A DNA stretch of 64,000 bases from Macrocystis pyrifera (Eukaryota; Sar; Phaeophyceae; Laminariales; Laminariaceae), in the NCBI GenBank assembly GCA_031763025.1, contig JASSKH010000016.1:2728001-2792000 (forward strand), given 5' to 3'. Below are positions 23,100 through 34,439 of this stretch, one piece after another (the stretch's first letter is position 1; the number at the start of each line of letters is the position of its first letter). The position numbers and the translations under genes were made by a program. The notes beneath the pieces were generated by a model. The model made no database searches. It saw only the letters and a program-made list of their open reading frames with translations, and was not told the origin of the DNA.

Positions 23100-23482
23100 A
23101 ATACATACCTGGTACGTGTTTTTTTTTCGTTTCTTATTTTTTTTGTTTCTTGCACATTTGTTATTTTCGGTTTTCTTTTCTCCCTCCCTCCTGTTTCAGA
23201 CGTAACACAGATCCGCAGTCGCATGGTAGGCTCTGCCTCCCCCCCCCCGCCCCTACCCACTAGGGCCCGTGCCTTCGTGTTGATCGTGAGCAGAATTCAG
23301 CCCTTTCTTCCCTCGTCGACTCGCGTCGAAGTGCGCCTGCCCACGCTATATGTACCCTCTCTCAGCAGTTGATTCACTTTTTTTTTTTTTTAGTAAATAG
23401 CATCTCACCTCGCTCGGTGGGATTTCTCACAGAACCAACTCTCTCGGAGCATTCGAGGGTACCAGTACACACATCGGGGTGA
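23100..23482 (-). mobile_element. SINE-B copy (second tRNA-like SINE family)
   Basis: On the - strand the head has GTACTGGTACCCTCGAATGC and a GGTTCTGTGAG block. The body holds GAGTCGACGAGGGAAGAAAG and a C/G-rich tract, and a T-rich stretch (+ strand 23115-23200) marks the tail side. The same body recurs at 24680-25065, 25205-25543 and 55284-55400. Confidence 0.6.
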
Positions 23483-24679
23483 CCTGGTATGATATATTCT
23501 TGAAGGCATGTATTTTAGATGTGTTGTCGGTGATGCCTTTGACACGAAAGCAGCAGTAGCAACAACATGTCATTTACGCAACTGCACGTTGCGCGGTGCA
23601 GCCACCCTAGCTTCTGATTCTGTCGCCTACGCGGCACATTTTCAACCCCTCACCAGGTACGCTCAGCAATAGTTCATTATCTACCGTTTTTTTCTTTTCG
23701 TTTCTTTTTTCCACCCTATTATATATATATATCATGTACCGTATACCACCGTGCACATCACCTTACACCTTGAATACCACACCCCCGAAGCACACCACTC
23801 GGGCGATAAAGTAACAAAATAATGTAAATCCTAAGACAACCACCCGATTTATCACCGGAGTACGTTGTATACCGCACTCCCCCCTGCCTTGTCATGCCTT
23901 GTATTCAGCATGGCACCCCAAGATATCACACCTGAATGATACCGTGACGAGAGTAAGCACACAGCAGTACCCCCAGGCGTGCGAGTGTGCCACAACATGT
24001 TGCGGAGACCAGCAACATGGAGGTGGAGGAGGCGCCAAGGCTTGCGAACGTGTGGCCCATCGCAGTGGGCAAAAACTCTTCTCGGACGCCAACGACTGCT
24101 GCTACCACCGGTACTCAAGGCCCGATCACGTGTTTTTTCGCGGAAAAGCACACCTGTGCCTCGTGCTTCTGCAAAGGTCCCTACCGCACAACTCTCAAGC
24201 TAGCGCAAGCATCTGCCACCTAGTAGCCCACAGCAGAGCCCTTTTAGACAAGCCTAGCACGGTATCTATCTGCTGCAGAGGACGACCCCCACAGCATAGC
24301 ATAATATTACGTGCAAGCTAGCAGCAAACCGAACGCTCCAACCACTTTCTTCTGCCACACCCAATATTGTTGCTGGAGTGTGACAGCAAAACCTCTAACC
24401 ACTAACTGCTACCACGCCCCTCCTTTTATCACACCCCTACCTGCCCGAGTGTGGCAGCCAAACTCCGTTGCAACTACACTGTACATTGTCATCATATCCA
24501 TTGTATCACACCCCCTAGATCACACCAACCGGCAATACGCTTATTCAAAGCCCAATTAATCACCCACTTTGTCACCGGGGTATGTATGATACTCTGCTGT
24601 GTACCACATCCTCCGAGTGTATCACACCAGGAGATGAAGTTTTAGAGTTCCGAATGTTATCACCAAGGGTGTTGTGCTA
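23483..24679. repeat. Degenerate array with recurring GAGTGT-NN-CAC(A) words
   Basis: GAGTGTGCCACA (23983), GAGTGTGACAGC (24377), GAGTGTGGCAGC (24449) and GAGTGTATCACACC (24617), with several TATCACACC/TTATCACAC words between, suggest an eroded tandem or dispersed repeat. Spacing is irregular and no unit length could be fixed. No gene is supported. Confidence 0.35.
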
Positions 24680-25065
24680 TACACCGTTCTATACGCTACT
24701 TCTCCCGCTCCCCCCCCCCCCGTTGCAACTCCGATCCGGCGTCGTACCCCCCCCCCCCCCTACCATCGGTGTCCGCCTTGAATTTATCTCGCGAAGAATC
24801 CAGCCTTCTCTTCCGTTGTCGACTTGCGTCGAATCGTCGCGCACACGTGGACACACACACTGCTGGGAAGAAGCGCCACCAAGGGTGTCTGCTACTTGTA
24901 ACTTTATTTGAATAATGTTAGTTGTTGCTATATATAAAACATTCCCCGAGGGGTGGCATTCGAGCTCACCACGCAACCGGCTTAATTCTTTACTCCGGCC
25001 GTATTCACGAGGATAAACCACCAAACCACGGATTAATATTCTACCGGCGTCACCGGCAAAACATT
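24680..25065 (-). mobile_element. SINE-B-like copy with tRNA-like head
   Basis: The - strand head (from 25065) carries GGTTTGGTGGTTTATCC (A-box-like) and GTGAGCTCGAATGCCACCCC (B-box-like). The body block CGACGCAAGTCGACAACGGA at 24810-24829 matches the GTCGAC-centred block of the other SINE-B copies, and long C runs lie at 24712 and 24751. The head differs from the neighbours, so it may be a related or chimeric family. Confidence 0.5.
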
Positions 25066-25204
25066 TTGTTAATCATATCCCAACTGCATCCAAGTACGTA
25101 CATGTTAATATTAATAGTATGCGCATGTAGATATCGTGCTTCGTCCAAAAAAATATGTGGGTGCCGCTACACACAGGCACACAGGGTGCGGTTGATATTC
25201 GAGG

Positions 25205-25543
25205 ATATATTGGTACGTACATGTTCTTCTCCTTTCCATGTGTTGTCTTCACCCTTTCTTTCTCTCCCTCGCCCTCGTCGTAACGCATGTGCGGGGTCAC
25301 ATAGCTCTCTCCCCCTCCCTCTGTGCCTCCATGTTGATCGCGAGAATAATTCAACCCCGCCTTCTTTCCTCGTCGACTGGGGTCGAATTTCGCATGCCCA
25401 CGCTTCGCGCTCTCAACAGCATATTCCTGTTTTCATTTTGGAACTTGAACAAATTCTCACGACCAACCGTGGGTTTAGACCTCACGGAATCAACTCTTAG
25501 ATCTAGCAGCATTCGAGAGTACCACTACACCACCGGCGCAACC
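25205..25543 (-). mobile_element. SINE-B copy, best tRNA-like head
   Basis: The - strand starts GGTTGCGCCGGTGGTGTAGT. GGTGTAGTGGTACTC is a good A box and GGTCTAAACCC a weakened B box at tRNA spacing. The body contains CAGTCGACGAGGAAAGAAG and GAATTATTCTCGCGATCAAC, shared with the copy at 23100. This is a non-coding Pol III-type element. Confidence 0.62.
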
Positions 25544-26830
25544 GTCTCTCGATAGTTATATGTACAAGGAATAAGATTTAAATTGTTGAGTGTTGGAACG
25601 GGGTGTTCCAGTACTACTGTAGTACCAATCTGTGTCCGGGTTTATATATATATATATGCCAAGTACCTGTAAGAGTACCTGTTAGACTATACCAATCTGG
25701 ACGGAAATACAAGGAACATATGGGAGAGAATACGAAGACGAAATGCTCCGTCCATTTCCGCCCACGGAGCGGTTCGTTATTATTAGTGTCCGCAACTCGA
25801 GCAGCAAACCGTTGCGCGACACGGACGTAACATGCGCACATCATGACCACAAGCAGCAGAAGTACATACAGCAGTAGTGGTAGATATCCATCATACCACA
25901 CATCTAATATGTATGTATGTGCGCGCCGACGGAAAATATCATTTGCGGGCAATGTGAGCAAGCCTTGAAAACTTGCAGTCTTGTTGTGAGCACCATCCTT
26001 GAACAACCTCAAGTATGGGCTATTACTGTATATGTACTTTAGTGCAGCGCTCGCCGCTGAGACCGTTTTTTTTTGTAATCCAATTTTCGTAGCATGCTCC
26101 ACAATGTGAGCCTTATGTCTATTCTTAGACGCTAGTCGCAAGATTCTATGTGGTGGGCTGTAGTAATAGCACGACGTAAGCTCGAACTGCATGTAGATAA
26201 GTTTGCGCTTCTCATTTGTGTGGTCGTAATGCCCGGGTCTCAAAGGCGAGCCTCCTGGGTCTCACAGGAGACCTCTATCGACTCGATGGGTCCAACTAAC
26301 AGCTGCACAAGCACTCTCTTTAGTCTACAGCTCGAGCTCTACGTACCCCGTACGCCTCTGTCCCAGATAGTGTACACGCAATGTCAGCATCTACTTTTAC
26401 GTTCGTACCACGTGGACATAATTCACGAAAACGATCATACTTCTGTGGCGTCAAGGCCGACTGCTACTATTAATACTACTGCTGTGTAGTAGGCCCCAGA
26501 GCTCTTCAAACAGCATGATGAGAAGATAATAAATAATGTGAACACATCAAACAAACAACTTACACTGCTCTGTGTACTCGTACGAGCGTAGTGTAAGCTA
26601 CAAAACATGCCGATGATCAGTGGGGAAATGTCGAGATATTTCGATGTCAGTACCAAGTGTACTTTTAATATTAATACTTTGTATACGGAAATGCTGTACG
26701 GACAGTACGGGCTAGCCAACTAAAAAGCGCCTACAACTAACTGCAGTAGTACTCTGTGCGTACAGTACCTGGCATGATAATAGGAGCAAGTTTTTTGGTT
26801 AAGAGTATCTTACCGACTGTGACACCATCG
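25544..26830. other. No recognised gene
   Basis: Accidental frames only. Two octamer words (25868, 26478) and a short AT repeat near 25645 are present. Nothing else is supported. Confidence 0.35.
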
Positions 26831-26921
26831 TTAACCCTTTCGAACTGCAACCCCCGTTTTGGGGGACAAAAACGCTTGTTTTTTTGTGGTTTGTCCCTTA
26901 AGCGTGACTGCAGTCTAAAAC
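26831..26921. mobile_element. P-family (piggyBac-like) MITE
   Basis: Left TTAACCCTTTCGAACTGCAA then CCCCCGTTTTGGGGGACAAA; right TTTGTCCC..GACTGCAGTCTAAAAC. TTAA followed by CCCTTT is the signature of piggyBac-type ends (established for that superfamily; membership here is inference). It has no ORF, and the right end is eroded. Confidence 0.55.
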
Positions 26922-27739
26922 ACCTTGAGCATACAACATTGGGCGCCCGGCAACAAGCAACGTCTGTTGCGTGTCCAGTCTCAGTGTCTCATTTTTTCCG
27001 ACTTTGATCTAGCTCTATCGTATGGGATTTGGAATAGATCCCACTGCTGCTGTTGAGATGTGTTTCTTAGCCCAATCTTCTTATTATAGTTCGTTCCAAT
27101 CTAAGCCGATTTTTCTCAACGTGAGGTTTCTTCGCTGCAGGCGCCCACTGCTGTAACGCTTAACTTTCTGTTGGTACACGGGACTATCGCTCGCCGCTGA
27201 GCACGATTTCTCTACCCGACGATGCTACCCAAGAAGTGAACTTTTTGTTTTGTTCGGTTATTTCTCATTCGTGGCACCATACGTACAGCTGCCATATGTT
27301 CGTTGTTTGTTGTGTTCGTATACTACTGCTTTTAGTGTATTTGGTCCAGCATGGCCGGCAATGCTTTCGATACTTATTTATTGCCGGATTTTTTTTCCGG
27401 GTAATGTTCCTGCGGGTTGTGTAGACCAAGAACGGTATAGCCTGGGGTAGAGTTTTAGGTGTGAAATTCTCATGTAGACTAACACGCTTACTGTAGGATC
27501 TAGCGCTAGGGCAGGAGAAAAGTCGCACCCACCCTCCCACCCCCCCCCAACTTCTCGGGATTCGTGCCAAGCGACAAATCCCGCTGCTTTCTTTCATGAT
27601 ACGTCAATCATGAACCTGGTATGTTACTTCATTCGAACGCAAAGTTCTAGCTACTCCGTTGTAAATCACTTCTGTTATGTATTTCAAGAGACCATATTCA
27701 ATGCCACGTAGAGCACACAAAAACCTTCACAACTTTTAC
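26922..27739. other. No recognised gene
   Basis: No domain was recognised. One ACTGCTGT word lies at 27147. Confidence 0.35.
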
Positions 27740-27768
27740 TATTACGGGGCACCATAGTAAATAGGATC
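27740..27768 (+). repeat. M1 MITE, solo left arm
   Basis: TATTACGGGGCACCATAGTA then AATAGGA matches one M1 arm. The rest is missing and an F element starts at once at 27769. Confidence 0.65.
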
Positions 27769-28170
27769 TTCCTTCTCGTATCTTTCCCCTTGCACGTCCC
27801 TTTTGGCTCATGCTCGGGGTAAGTATGTATGTGTCTGAGCTTTGGCTTCCCATTTTATTTATTTATTTTGGATTCTTCTCCTTTTCTTTTTCTTTTTCTT
27901 TTTCTTGTTCATTTTCGGTTTGGTTTCTTCGTTGCTTCTCTTTCTTTATGGTGTATTTTGGTTGCTGGCGTATGTATGTATGTTGTGTGTCGGCCGCACC
28001 TAGTGCGAAGGCATGGTATTGCGTAGGCTATAAATGCATTACGGTGTGTTATCTCTGTGTGGTAGTCTGTGACCACAGAGCTCGTATCTTTCTAGGGTGA
28101 AGAATCAGCACGGACACTGGGCTTGCTGGATGTCGACGAGTAGAAGAACGGTTTAATGTGAAGAACACAC
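27769..28170 (-). mobile_element. F element, ~400-bp copy
   Basis: This is the reverse complement of 10936-11318 at high similarity: GCACGTCCCTTTTGGCTCAT, TTGGCTTCCCATTTTATTTA, GTGCGAAGGCATGGTATTGC, GTCTGTGACCACAGAGCTCG and GGTTTAATGTGAAGA match in order. It ends in (AC)n at 28166-28178, then an M1 copy begins. The distal ~340 bp of the full element is absent. Confidence 0.78.
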
Positions 28171-28178
28171 ACACACAC

Positions 28179-28601
28179 GGTACACAAAAAAACTATACGA
28201 CGTATATTTTGCTATTTTTACCCACAATGTTTTGTCCTATTTACTTTTTTTTTTTTTTTTTTTTTTTAATCATCACTTTTACTTTCCAGCCCACTCGTAG
28301 GGGGTTTTACCCTCGACGATCTTCTGGACAAGCCGTGGTCACAGGTGTCGTCCCTTCTCCCCCCCGGTACGTGCCTTTAGTTTTTCTCGCGCATAGGGTT
28401 CAGCATTCCCACTGCTCGTCGATTTTGATCGAATGTACAGCTAACTCACGCTCTCGCGCTTTTCGCTAATCAATTTTATGCAAGAAAAAGTCCCTATGAG
28501 CATGCACTCGGTGAGACTTGAACTCACGAAATTGATCTTGATAGGCTCGCGGATCACCTACCAAGCCACCGGGGACGCCGACTACATAGCCCCTCGTAAT
28601 A
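28179..28601 (-). mobile_element. M1 MITE interrupted by SINE-A
   Basis: 28179-28245 matches the M1 core and inner arm, up to GTCCTATTTACT. 28581-28601 supplies the remaining arm (ACTACATAGCCCCTCGTAAT). The SINE at 28246-28580 lies between, with ACT on both sides as a possible target duplication. The outer left arm of this M1 is missing. Confidence 0.72.
28246..28580 (-). mobile_element. SINE-A, full length, inside an M1
   Basis: The same structure as 22000-22340, which it resembles closely over the whole length: T-run at 28246-28267, then the SINE body, B-box and A-box, ending GGGGACGCCG. It is younger than the MITE it interrupts. Confidence 0.88.
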
Positions 28602-28646
28602 ACAATATTTCATCCTATTTACTATTAATATGTGGTCTCCTGTAAT
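28602..28646 (-). repeat. M1 half copy
   Basis: AACAATATTTCATCCTATTT then ACTATTAATATGTGGTCTCC matches an M1 inner core and arm. It directly follows the interrupted M1. Confidence 0.5.
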
Positions 28647-30340
28647 ATTAATATTAATAGTGTAAATGTCAGGTATGTATGTACATTTCTCTCGACGTAT
28701 TCCAAACTTCGCAAAAAGGACTGTTGTTGAAAATGGGTGCGTTCTCCACTAACTTCGTCGAGAATTGCCACACCCCACTCCCGGATTTCTCAACGTACTT
28801 CATCTCGGTAAATCTCGGGCCGGATCTTCATGTATTGATTAGTCACTCTGTGCTCGTTTTGATCGTATTACCTGGTACCTGCCTGGGAGTCCTTTACGTA
28901 CACAGACAAATGCCAGAATCGTATACGTAGATAGGTGATGGAGTTGACCTTTCACGAGCGCACTCTGCGTTTTGGGGACCAAACACTTGGAATAAAAACG
29001 GAATCAATTGCAATTTTTAATTGCGGTCGGGATGGGAAGTTTTGTTTATATTGTTTTGGCGTATTTCTCATCGGGGAATAAGTTTCACCGATATTCGCCT
29101 GATACGGCTGTCATCGAGTGGCAGATTTTCAAAATACGATATTTTTTTCTGTGAGTCCCACAACCTCTGAGTGAAAAAGCAATTGGGACACACGCCAAGA
29201 AAAAAAATCACTTCATTTATGTCGTCTCTCCCTCGCTTTGGTCTCTCTCTTTCCTTTTCCCCCCTTCTATATTTTTTTTTTTTCCCTGTTTAGGTACTTC
29301 GCTTCGCTTCATTTCCTTTGCGTTCGTTTGGTTTTTTTGTGCGCGTGCGTCGTATACGTCGTACGTACGTATGTATATAGCTGTGTTCTTTTTGAAATTT
29401 GGTTAGACTTCATTTGCCTTGATTTAATGCGTTTCATTCCGTTTCATCTGACTTTATTTTATTTCGTTTCAGGGTGTTTCTCGTTTCGTTTTGGTTTTCG
29501 TGTGCGGCTAGGCAGTAGGTGGAGTCTTAGCCTTTTTTTCGTGCGTTTTTCAGACTGAAAAACAACTGATTTCTCGATTTTCTCTAACATCTTGAAAGAG
29601 AAAACGGTTTCCTGCTTATTTCGGCTGAAAAGAAGCATAGTCGGCTTGCTACACTAAAAAGGAACAGTGGGCACCAAAAACATTTTTTTTTTATTTCGAC
29701 CTTTTCGGCTCGAATATAAAACAATGGGCCCGAAATCTAGGGAATCGACTCCTTTACACAGAAAAAGGCTTTGTTGTGTTAGAAGCAGCCTCGATCGTCG
29801 TGCATTATCATCAGAGCGCTGCCCACATCGGCCAGCAGGTGTCAGAATTCCGGAGTGCAGCTTCCATTGTTTTTTTTTCAAGATCGCTCTCGTATCGAAT
29901 GAAAAATACTAAGGGTCTTTGCACAGGAGACGGGTGAAAATTGGGAATTTAACCAAATTTGGTTTTCTGCACTAAAAGTCGGCCCTCTCTCCTCAACATG
30001 GGCTCGAGGGAAAAAATCGGGCTATTTTACCGCAAAATCGGCCTTTCCGGTATTCTCGGCAAAATCCGGCGGAGGCTCAACCTACATGCGGCGCCATTCA
30101 CCGAACTATGTATTTTTTTCATGTTAGGTTGTGTCTTATAGGTTGAAAATCGTGCGATAATTTGGCTTTTTCCTGCTTGGGGTGCGCGATGTCTTTCAGC
30201 CGTGATATATATTTTTTAGTCTAATAGCTGTTATTTGTATTATTTGATTCGGCGATTTCTTCTTTATTTTCTTTTCGTCCTTATTTTCTCAGCGTCTTGT
30301 GATGTCTTCTTGTACCCGGTACGTGACGTTGTCATTTCAC
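28647..30340. other. No recognised gene; P fragment and T-rich F-like stretch
   Basis: 28943-28990 (GTTGACCTTTCACGAGCGCA..GTTTTGGGGACCAAACAC) looks like one end of a P-family MITE. 29220-29520 is T-rich and resembles the F interior at 14360-14610. The rest is unassigned. Confidence 0.4.
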
Positions 30341-30440
30341 TATTCACAGTAAATAGGACCTACGGTAAAGACAAAAACCTATATACTTACCTATTTTTAC
30401 CAATAATATTTGGTTCTATTTACCATGGTTCCCCGTAATA
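30341..30440 (-). mobile_element. M1 MITE, near full length
   Basis: The core is reversed (AAAACCTATATACTTACCTA) and the right arm ends TACCATGGTTCCCCGTAATA. The left arm has lost its G-run. Both arms are of the TAAATAGG type. Confidence 0.7.
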
Positions 30441-30586
30441 GCTTTACCCATTCATTATTATTTTTATTCTGTTTTTTCATGTTTCACAGCAGTCAGTCTG
30501 TGTGTCTTCTACATCGAACTTTCCTCCGTTCTACCCAACGAGCCAGTACACCCAGTGTCCGTGAGGATTTCTTAGAAAAATACTAC

Positions 30587-30695
30587 TATTCCGGAGGTCC
30601 ATAGTTAACGGGACCAAATATTGTAAGTAAAAATAGGTAAATATATAGGTTTTTATGTATACCATAGGTCCTATTAACTATGGACCCCCGTAGTA
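30587..30695 (+). mobile_element. M1 MITE, full length
   Basis: 109 bp with TTAACGGGACC/CCTATTAACTATGGACCCCC arms. The left end carries a small change (CCGGAGG). An eroded F-like end (CCAGTGTCCGTGAGGATT) lies just before it at 30490-30585. Confidence 0.82.
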
Positions 30696-33061
30696 ACATG
30701 AATAATTGTGCGCTCACAGAACCTGATGAGACAGAGGAAAGCATAAACAAAAGCAGGGCAAATTAATGGGTAATAAAGCAAGTGAAATGCAATAATTATG
30801 ACATTCAATAGAATACAAGTGACGCAAATACATTATAGGCCCGCCAACAAGAAAGTGTCCAATAAAAACATAAATAATTAATGCTCACTTTTTGGAGGAC
30901 GCTACTCGTAAGAAAATCGAGTTTCAGAAAAGCGGCTCAGTGGTGAACTCTACACTGAATCCCATATATAAAAACAGCCTATGCTGAAGGTTGTTTTAGA
31001 TGGCGACCCAATAAGAATCTCAAGTTTGCCCATGGTAGGTGTTTGTTGCTGGCGGGCCCATACTGTATAAGAAAGACTGCCAGAAGAGAAGCATACATCC
31101 TCAAATAGAACAGATAGCTGCTGCACGCAGGAGGAGTGATACGAAACAAAAAAAGACAGGGGCGAAAAAGACGGGTGGGGGGGGAGGGGGGGTAAAGAAC
31201 ACACAAGTAGAGAAATAATTTAAAGCAGTAAGAAATACGAGACAAGAGAGAAAAAATGTACCGGAGTCATGGCGGCGGTGATGGTAACATGGACTCCCGT
31301 CTCGGCTACAAAAAGCCTTGCCACACCCTCTGCCATCTCCTTCATACTCTTGTCAATGGTGGTGTCCAGTGTCGGTACGTACTACAAATCTCTGTCGCGC
31401 CTCCCCTATTGAACAACTCAAGGAGGAACACTTGAAAAAGCTTCTAGAATTCAATGGCTCGTCTGAGACCACATAACTATTAATAGTATCTCTCCAGCAC
31501 AAGAAATCAGGACGGACGCGGTTGGTGGCGTAGAGAGAACGGCTCAATGAGAGGAGTAAGGACAAGACACATACTACGAACTACCTGGTATATTTTTATT
31601 TTTCCTTGAGGTATTTTCCGCTCCAGTTTTTGGAAGGAGTCCTGAGACCACGAACTCGATATTGTGGACATGGATTGACGCGGGAGCGACACGCAGGATT
31701 CTACATTTTAACCGTAAAAAGATCCTGGTCGTAGCTTCCAGGCCAAGCGCACACCAGAAGCGACGTTTCACATTGTCATTCACACATGCCCGTCGACACA
31801 TGTATCCATGATAATAGTATATGTAATCTCGACAGCGCCAGCAGCTTGTTTCGGTGTGTACGAACGAACGGACCTCCTGATCTGTTGCACCATCACAAAT
31901 GACAACAGCAGTCGGCCAATGCCGGTGCGGACTGAGTCTCCTCTACGAGGTGCAGCCCTCTCGGCCGGCGGTTCGGTATCGCTGCAAATAAATCGTTTGC
32001 TGCTCTATACCTGGTACACCCATGAGATGTACGTACGTACAACAGGTACCAGGTACGTGGCATACAAATATTTGCTTACGTAGAGTATGAGTTCGGCTTT
32101 ATGACACGATCAACTTCCAGGCATCACGCAGGGAAAGATCGATCCGACCGCCCTTGCCTGCAGAAGACGGGCGAGCTCAGCGAAGCATCCCTATCACACA
32201 CCACGTCAAAGGTGGTGTTGGAATTCGCGGCTTTCGCTTTCTGCTGCTGTGGCGTGTCGGCTACGCCGGTGGGCAAGCAACCCGCGACCTCAGGGTCGGT
32301 TTCAAAAGTCCTCTTACTATACGTTTATCCATCCCTCTGCGATTACAGCCGGTACAGGACACAGCAATGAGGAACGGGAAACCTGGTCCCGGCTGGATTT
32401 CTTGTTTGAGAATGGGTGCTTTCCACCCTGACATACAATATGAACGACTCTCGAGTTAGTATTTTTTCTGCAAACCCACGCCTGCATTTCTTGTTTGTTT
32501 TCATATATGGCGCCCTTCACTCTAAACAATATGTACTACAGCAGTTTTCCTTGTGCCAAGCACCGACCTCCGGCCGCACAACTCTCTGTAGCTCACCGTA
32601 GGTGAGATCGCCCTCGCGGCTGGTACTGGATAAGGTGCCATTGTTTTATCTACCGCGTTTGCTCTACTCGGGCGAGTGTCTCGGTACCTCACTCAACCTT
32701 GGGCTTGAAAGACAAAACTATTCAGATAGAGCGCATGGGTACACGAAAAAAAGAGAGAACGGAGCCAACCTCGCCAACGTGTCCGGAATTGAAAGCGATC
32801 TACGAGCTTACATCGTGCGTCGCACTCGCATCTATTAACAGCGCGTAGCGATGTTTTTGTCAGAAATCATGCAAAAACGTGTGTGTGTTTCTTTTTTGCA
32901 GTTTTGTGTTTTACTTTGTTTCAGTAACCCCTCCCACCTGTGTCTGGGACTGTAAATAAAAAGGTGTGGTGTCATTATTTTTTATCGTGTACCCTTGGTT
33001 AGAGCGTAACCGACAATCCCGAGGCAACCAAAAGGTGCCCCGCCTACAGTAAAACCACCCT
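30696..33061. other. No recognised gene
   Basis: Open frames around 31350-31800 and 32100-32460 have no recognisable domain. TACCTGGTA words lie near 31583, 32009 and 32043, and ACAGCAGT at 31915 and 32538. 31150-31195 is G-rich. Confidence 0.35.
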
Positions 33062-33168
33062 CAGCCCTCCTAGCTCTGCAGTCCCGCTATGGGGACAGAC
33101 AGGTCAAAGCCCAGGCAAATTTGCCCCCAAAACGGGACGGCAGGCCTACAGCAGTATGAGGATTAACC
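33062..33168. mobile_element. P-family (piggyBac-like) MITE
   Basis: Left CTCTGCAGTCCCGCTATGGGG; right GCCCCCAAAACGGGACGGCA and, after a 12-bp extra piece with ACAGCAGT, AGGATTAA. The ends match the P consensus (GGACTGCAGTCCC, then GTTTTGGGGAC). Confidence 0.5.
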
Positions 33169-33242
33169 CTCATTTAGTACCACACTGGCGTACGACATGT
33201 ACCCACATTTCGCTCTTATCCCAAGTGTTTCGTCTCCACAAC

Positions 33243-33580
33243 GGCGTCCCCGGTGGCTTGTTAGGTGGTCCGCGTGCCTATCAAGATCAATTTCGTGGGT
33301 TCAAATCTCACCGAGTGCATGCTCGTAGGGACTTTTTCCTGGATAAAAAATTGATAAGCGGAAAGCGCGAGGAGAGCGTGAGTTAGCTACATTCGATGAA
33401 AATCGACGAGCAGTGGGAACGCTGAACCCTATGCGTGACAAAAAAATAAAGGCACGTACCGGGGGGAAGAAGGGACGACACCTGTGACCACGGCTTGTCC
33501 AGAGGATCGTCGAGGGTAAAACCTCCTACGAGTTAGGCTGGGAAGTAAAAGTGATGATGTAAAAAAAATAAAAATAAAAA
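33243..33580 (+). mobile_element. SINE-A, full length
   Basis: Starts CGGCGTCCCCGGTGGCTTGT, with the B box in GGGTTCAAATCTCACCGAGT, the SINE-A body, and a tail AAAAAAAATAAAAATAAAAA at 33561-33580. Confidence 0.87.
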
Positions 33581-33984
33581 ACGGACAAGTGGTTGTAAAC
33601 GGGTTTTAGCCCTGGTGAGGATCGCAGTCCTGTTTGGGGAACAGTACTCCCAATTATAACAGATAAATGGTACGGGAGAACATAGTAAATAGGACCTGCG
33701 GTAAACACGAAAACACAAAATTTGTCAGGACAATGAAAATAATACAGAACGAAAATTCGCAACATACTTGTACAGGTTTTACGTGGCAATACAAGTATTA
33801 TGTCCTACTCGGGGAGACTCTCGGTGTCGTTCTGTATTGCATGTTGTGTGTTTCTTTATACCCAGTACCCAGCAGACCGAGTGCGCAGCAGTGCGAGTTC
33901 TTCGATCTGTCACAGTGGTCTATTCTTACGAGGTGCCGGGTGCCAACTACCAGTACGCTGGCACGACAATACGTTGACTAATCT
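33581..33984. other. Half M1 copy in otherwise unassigned sequence
   Basis: 33668-33720 (GGTACGGGAGAACATAGTAA then ATAGGACC) is one M1 arm with part of the core. The rest shows no gene. Confidence 0.45.
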
Positions 33985-34130
33985 CCACACTGCATTATTG
34001 GCGATGTATTCTCTCTGTCCCGTAGTATGTATCTCTCTATGATGAAGAACCAGCACGAACGCTGGGTGTTCTGGATGCCGACGGGCAACAAAAAGGGTTT
34101 GATGTCAAAACACGCACGCACACACGAGCA
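33985..34130 (-). repeat. F-family terminal fragment
   Basis: GTATCTCTCTATGATGAAGA..GGATGCCGACGGGCAACA..GGGTTTGATGTC matches the F end in inverse orientation and is again followed by a CA-rich run (34110-34125). Confidence 0.55.
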
Positions 34131-34439
34131 AGCAGCGCCAGGGATGTATACGGGTGGCATATGATACAACTATATACCAACATCACGAATGAATCCGGGT
34201 AAGAAAATACCTGGTAACAGATATATATATTCCCGGTGTATACCTGGCGTACATGTACTCACGTGCTTACATCATCTGCACGTACATCAACGTCATATTT
34301 CCAGATGCCAGAAAGATGCTACTCCGTAGTCCAATTTTTACTTGCTCAATCAAGGTGTTATTTACCCTGGGACGGTCGAGGCTTGTAGATTTTTCATCGT
34401 GTATGAGTCCTGCCCACAGTCTTTCCTGGTTTATCATTT

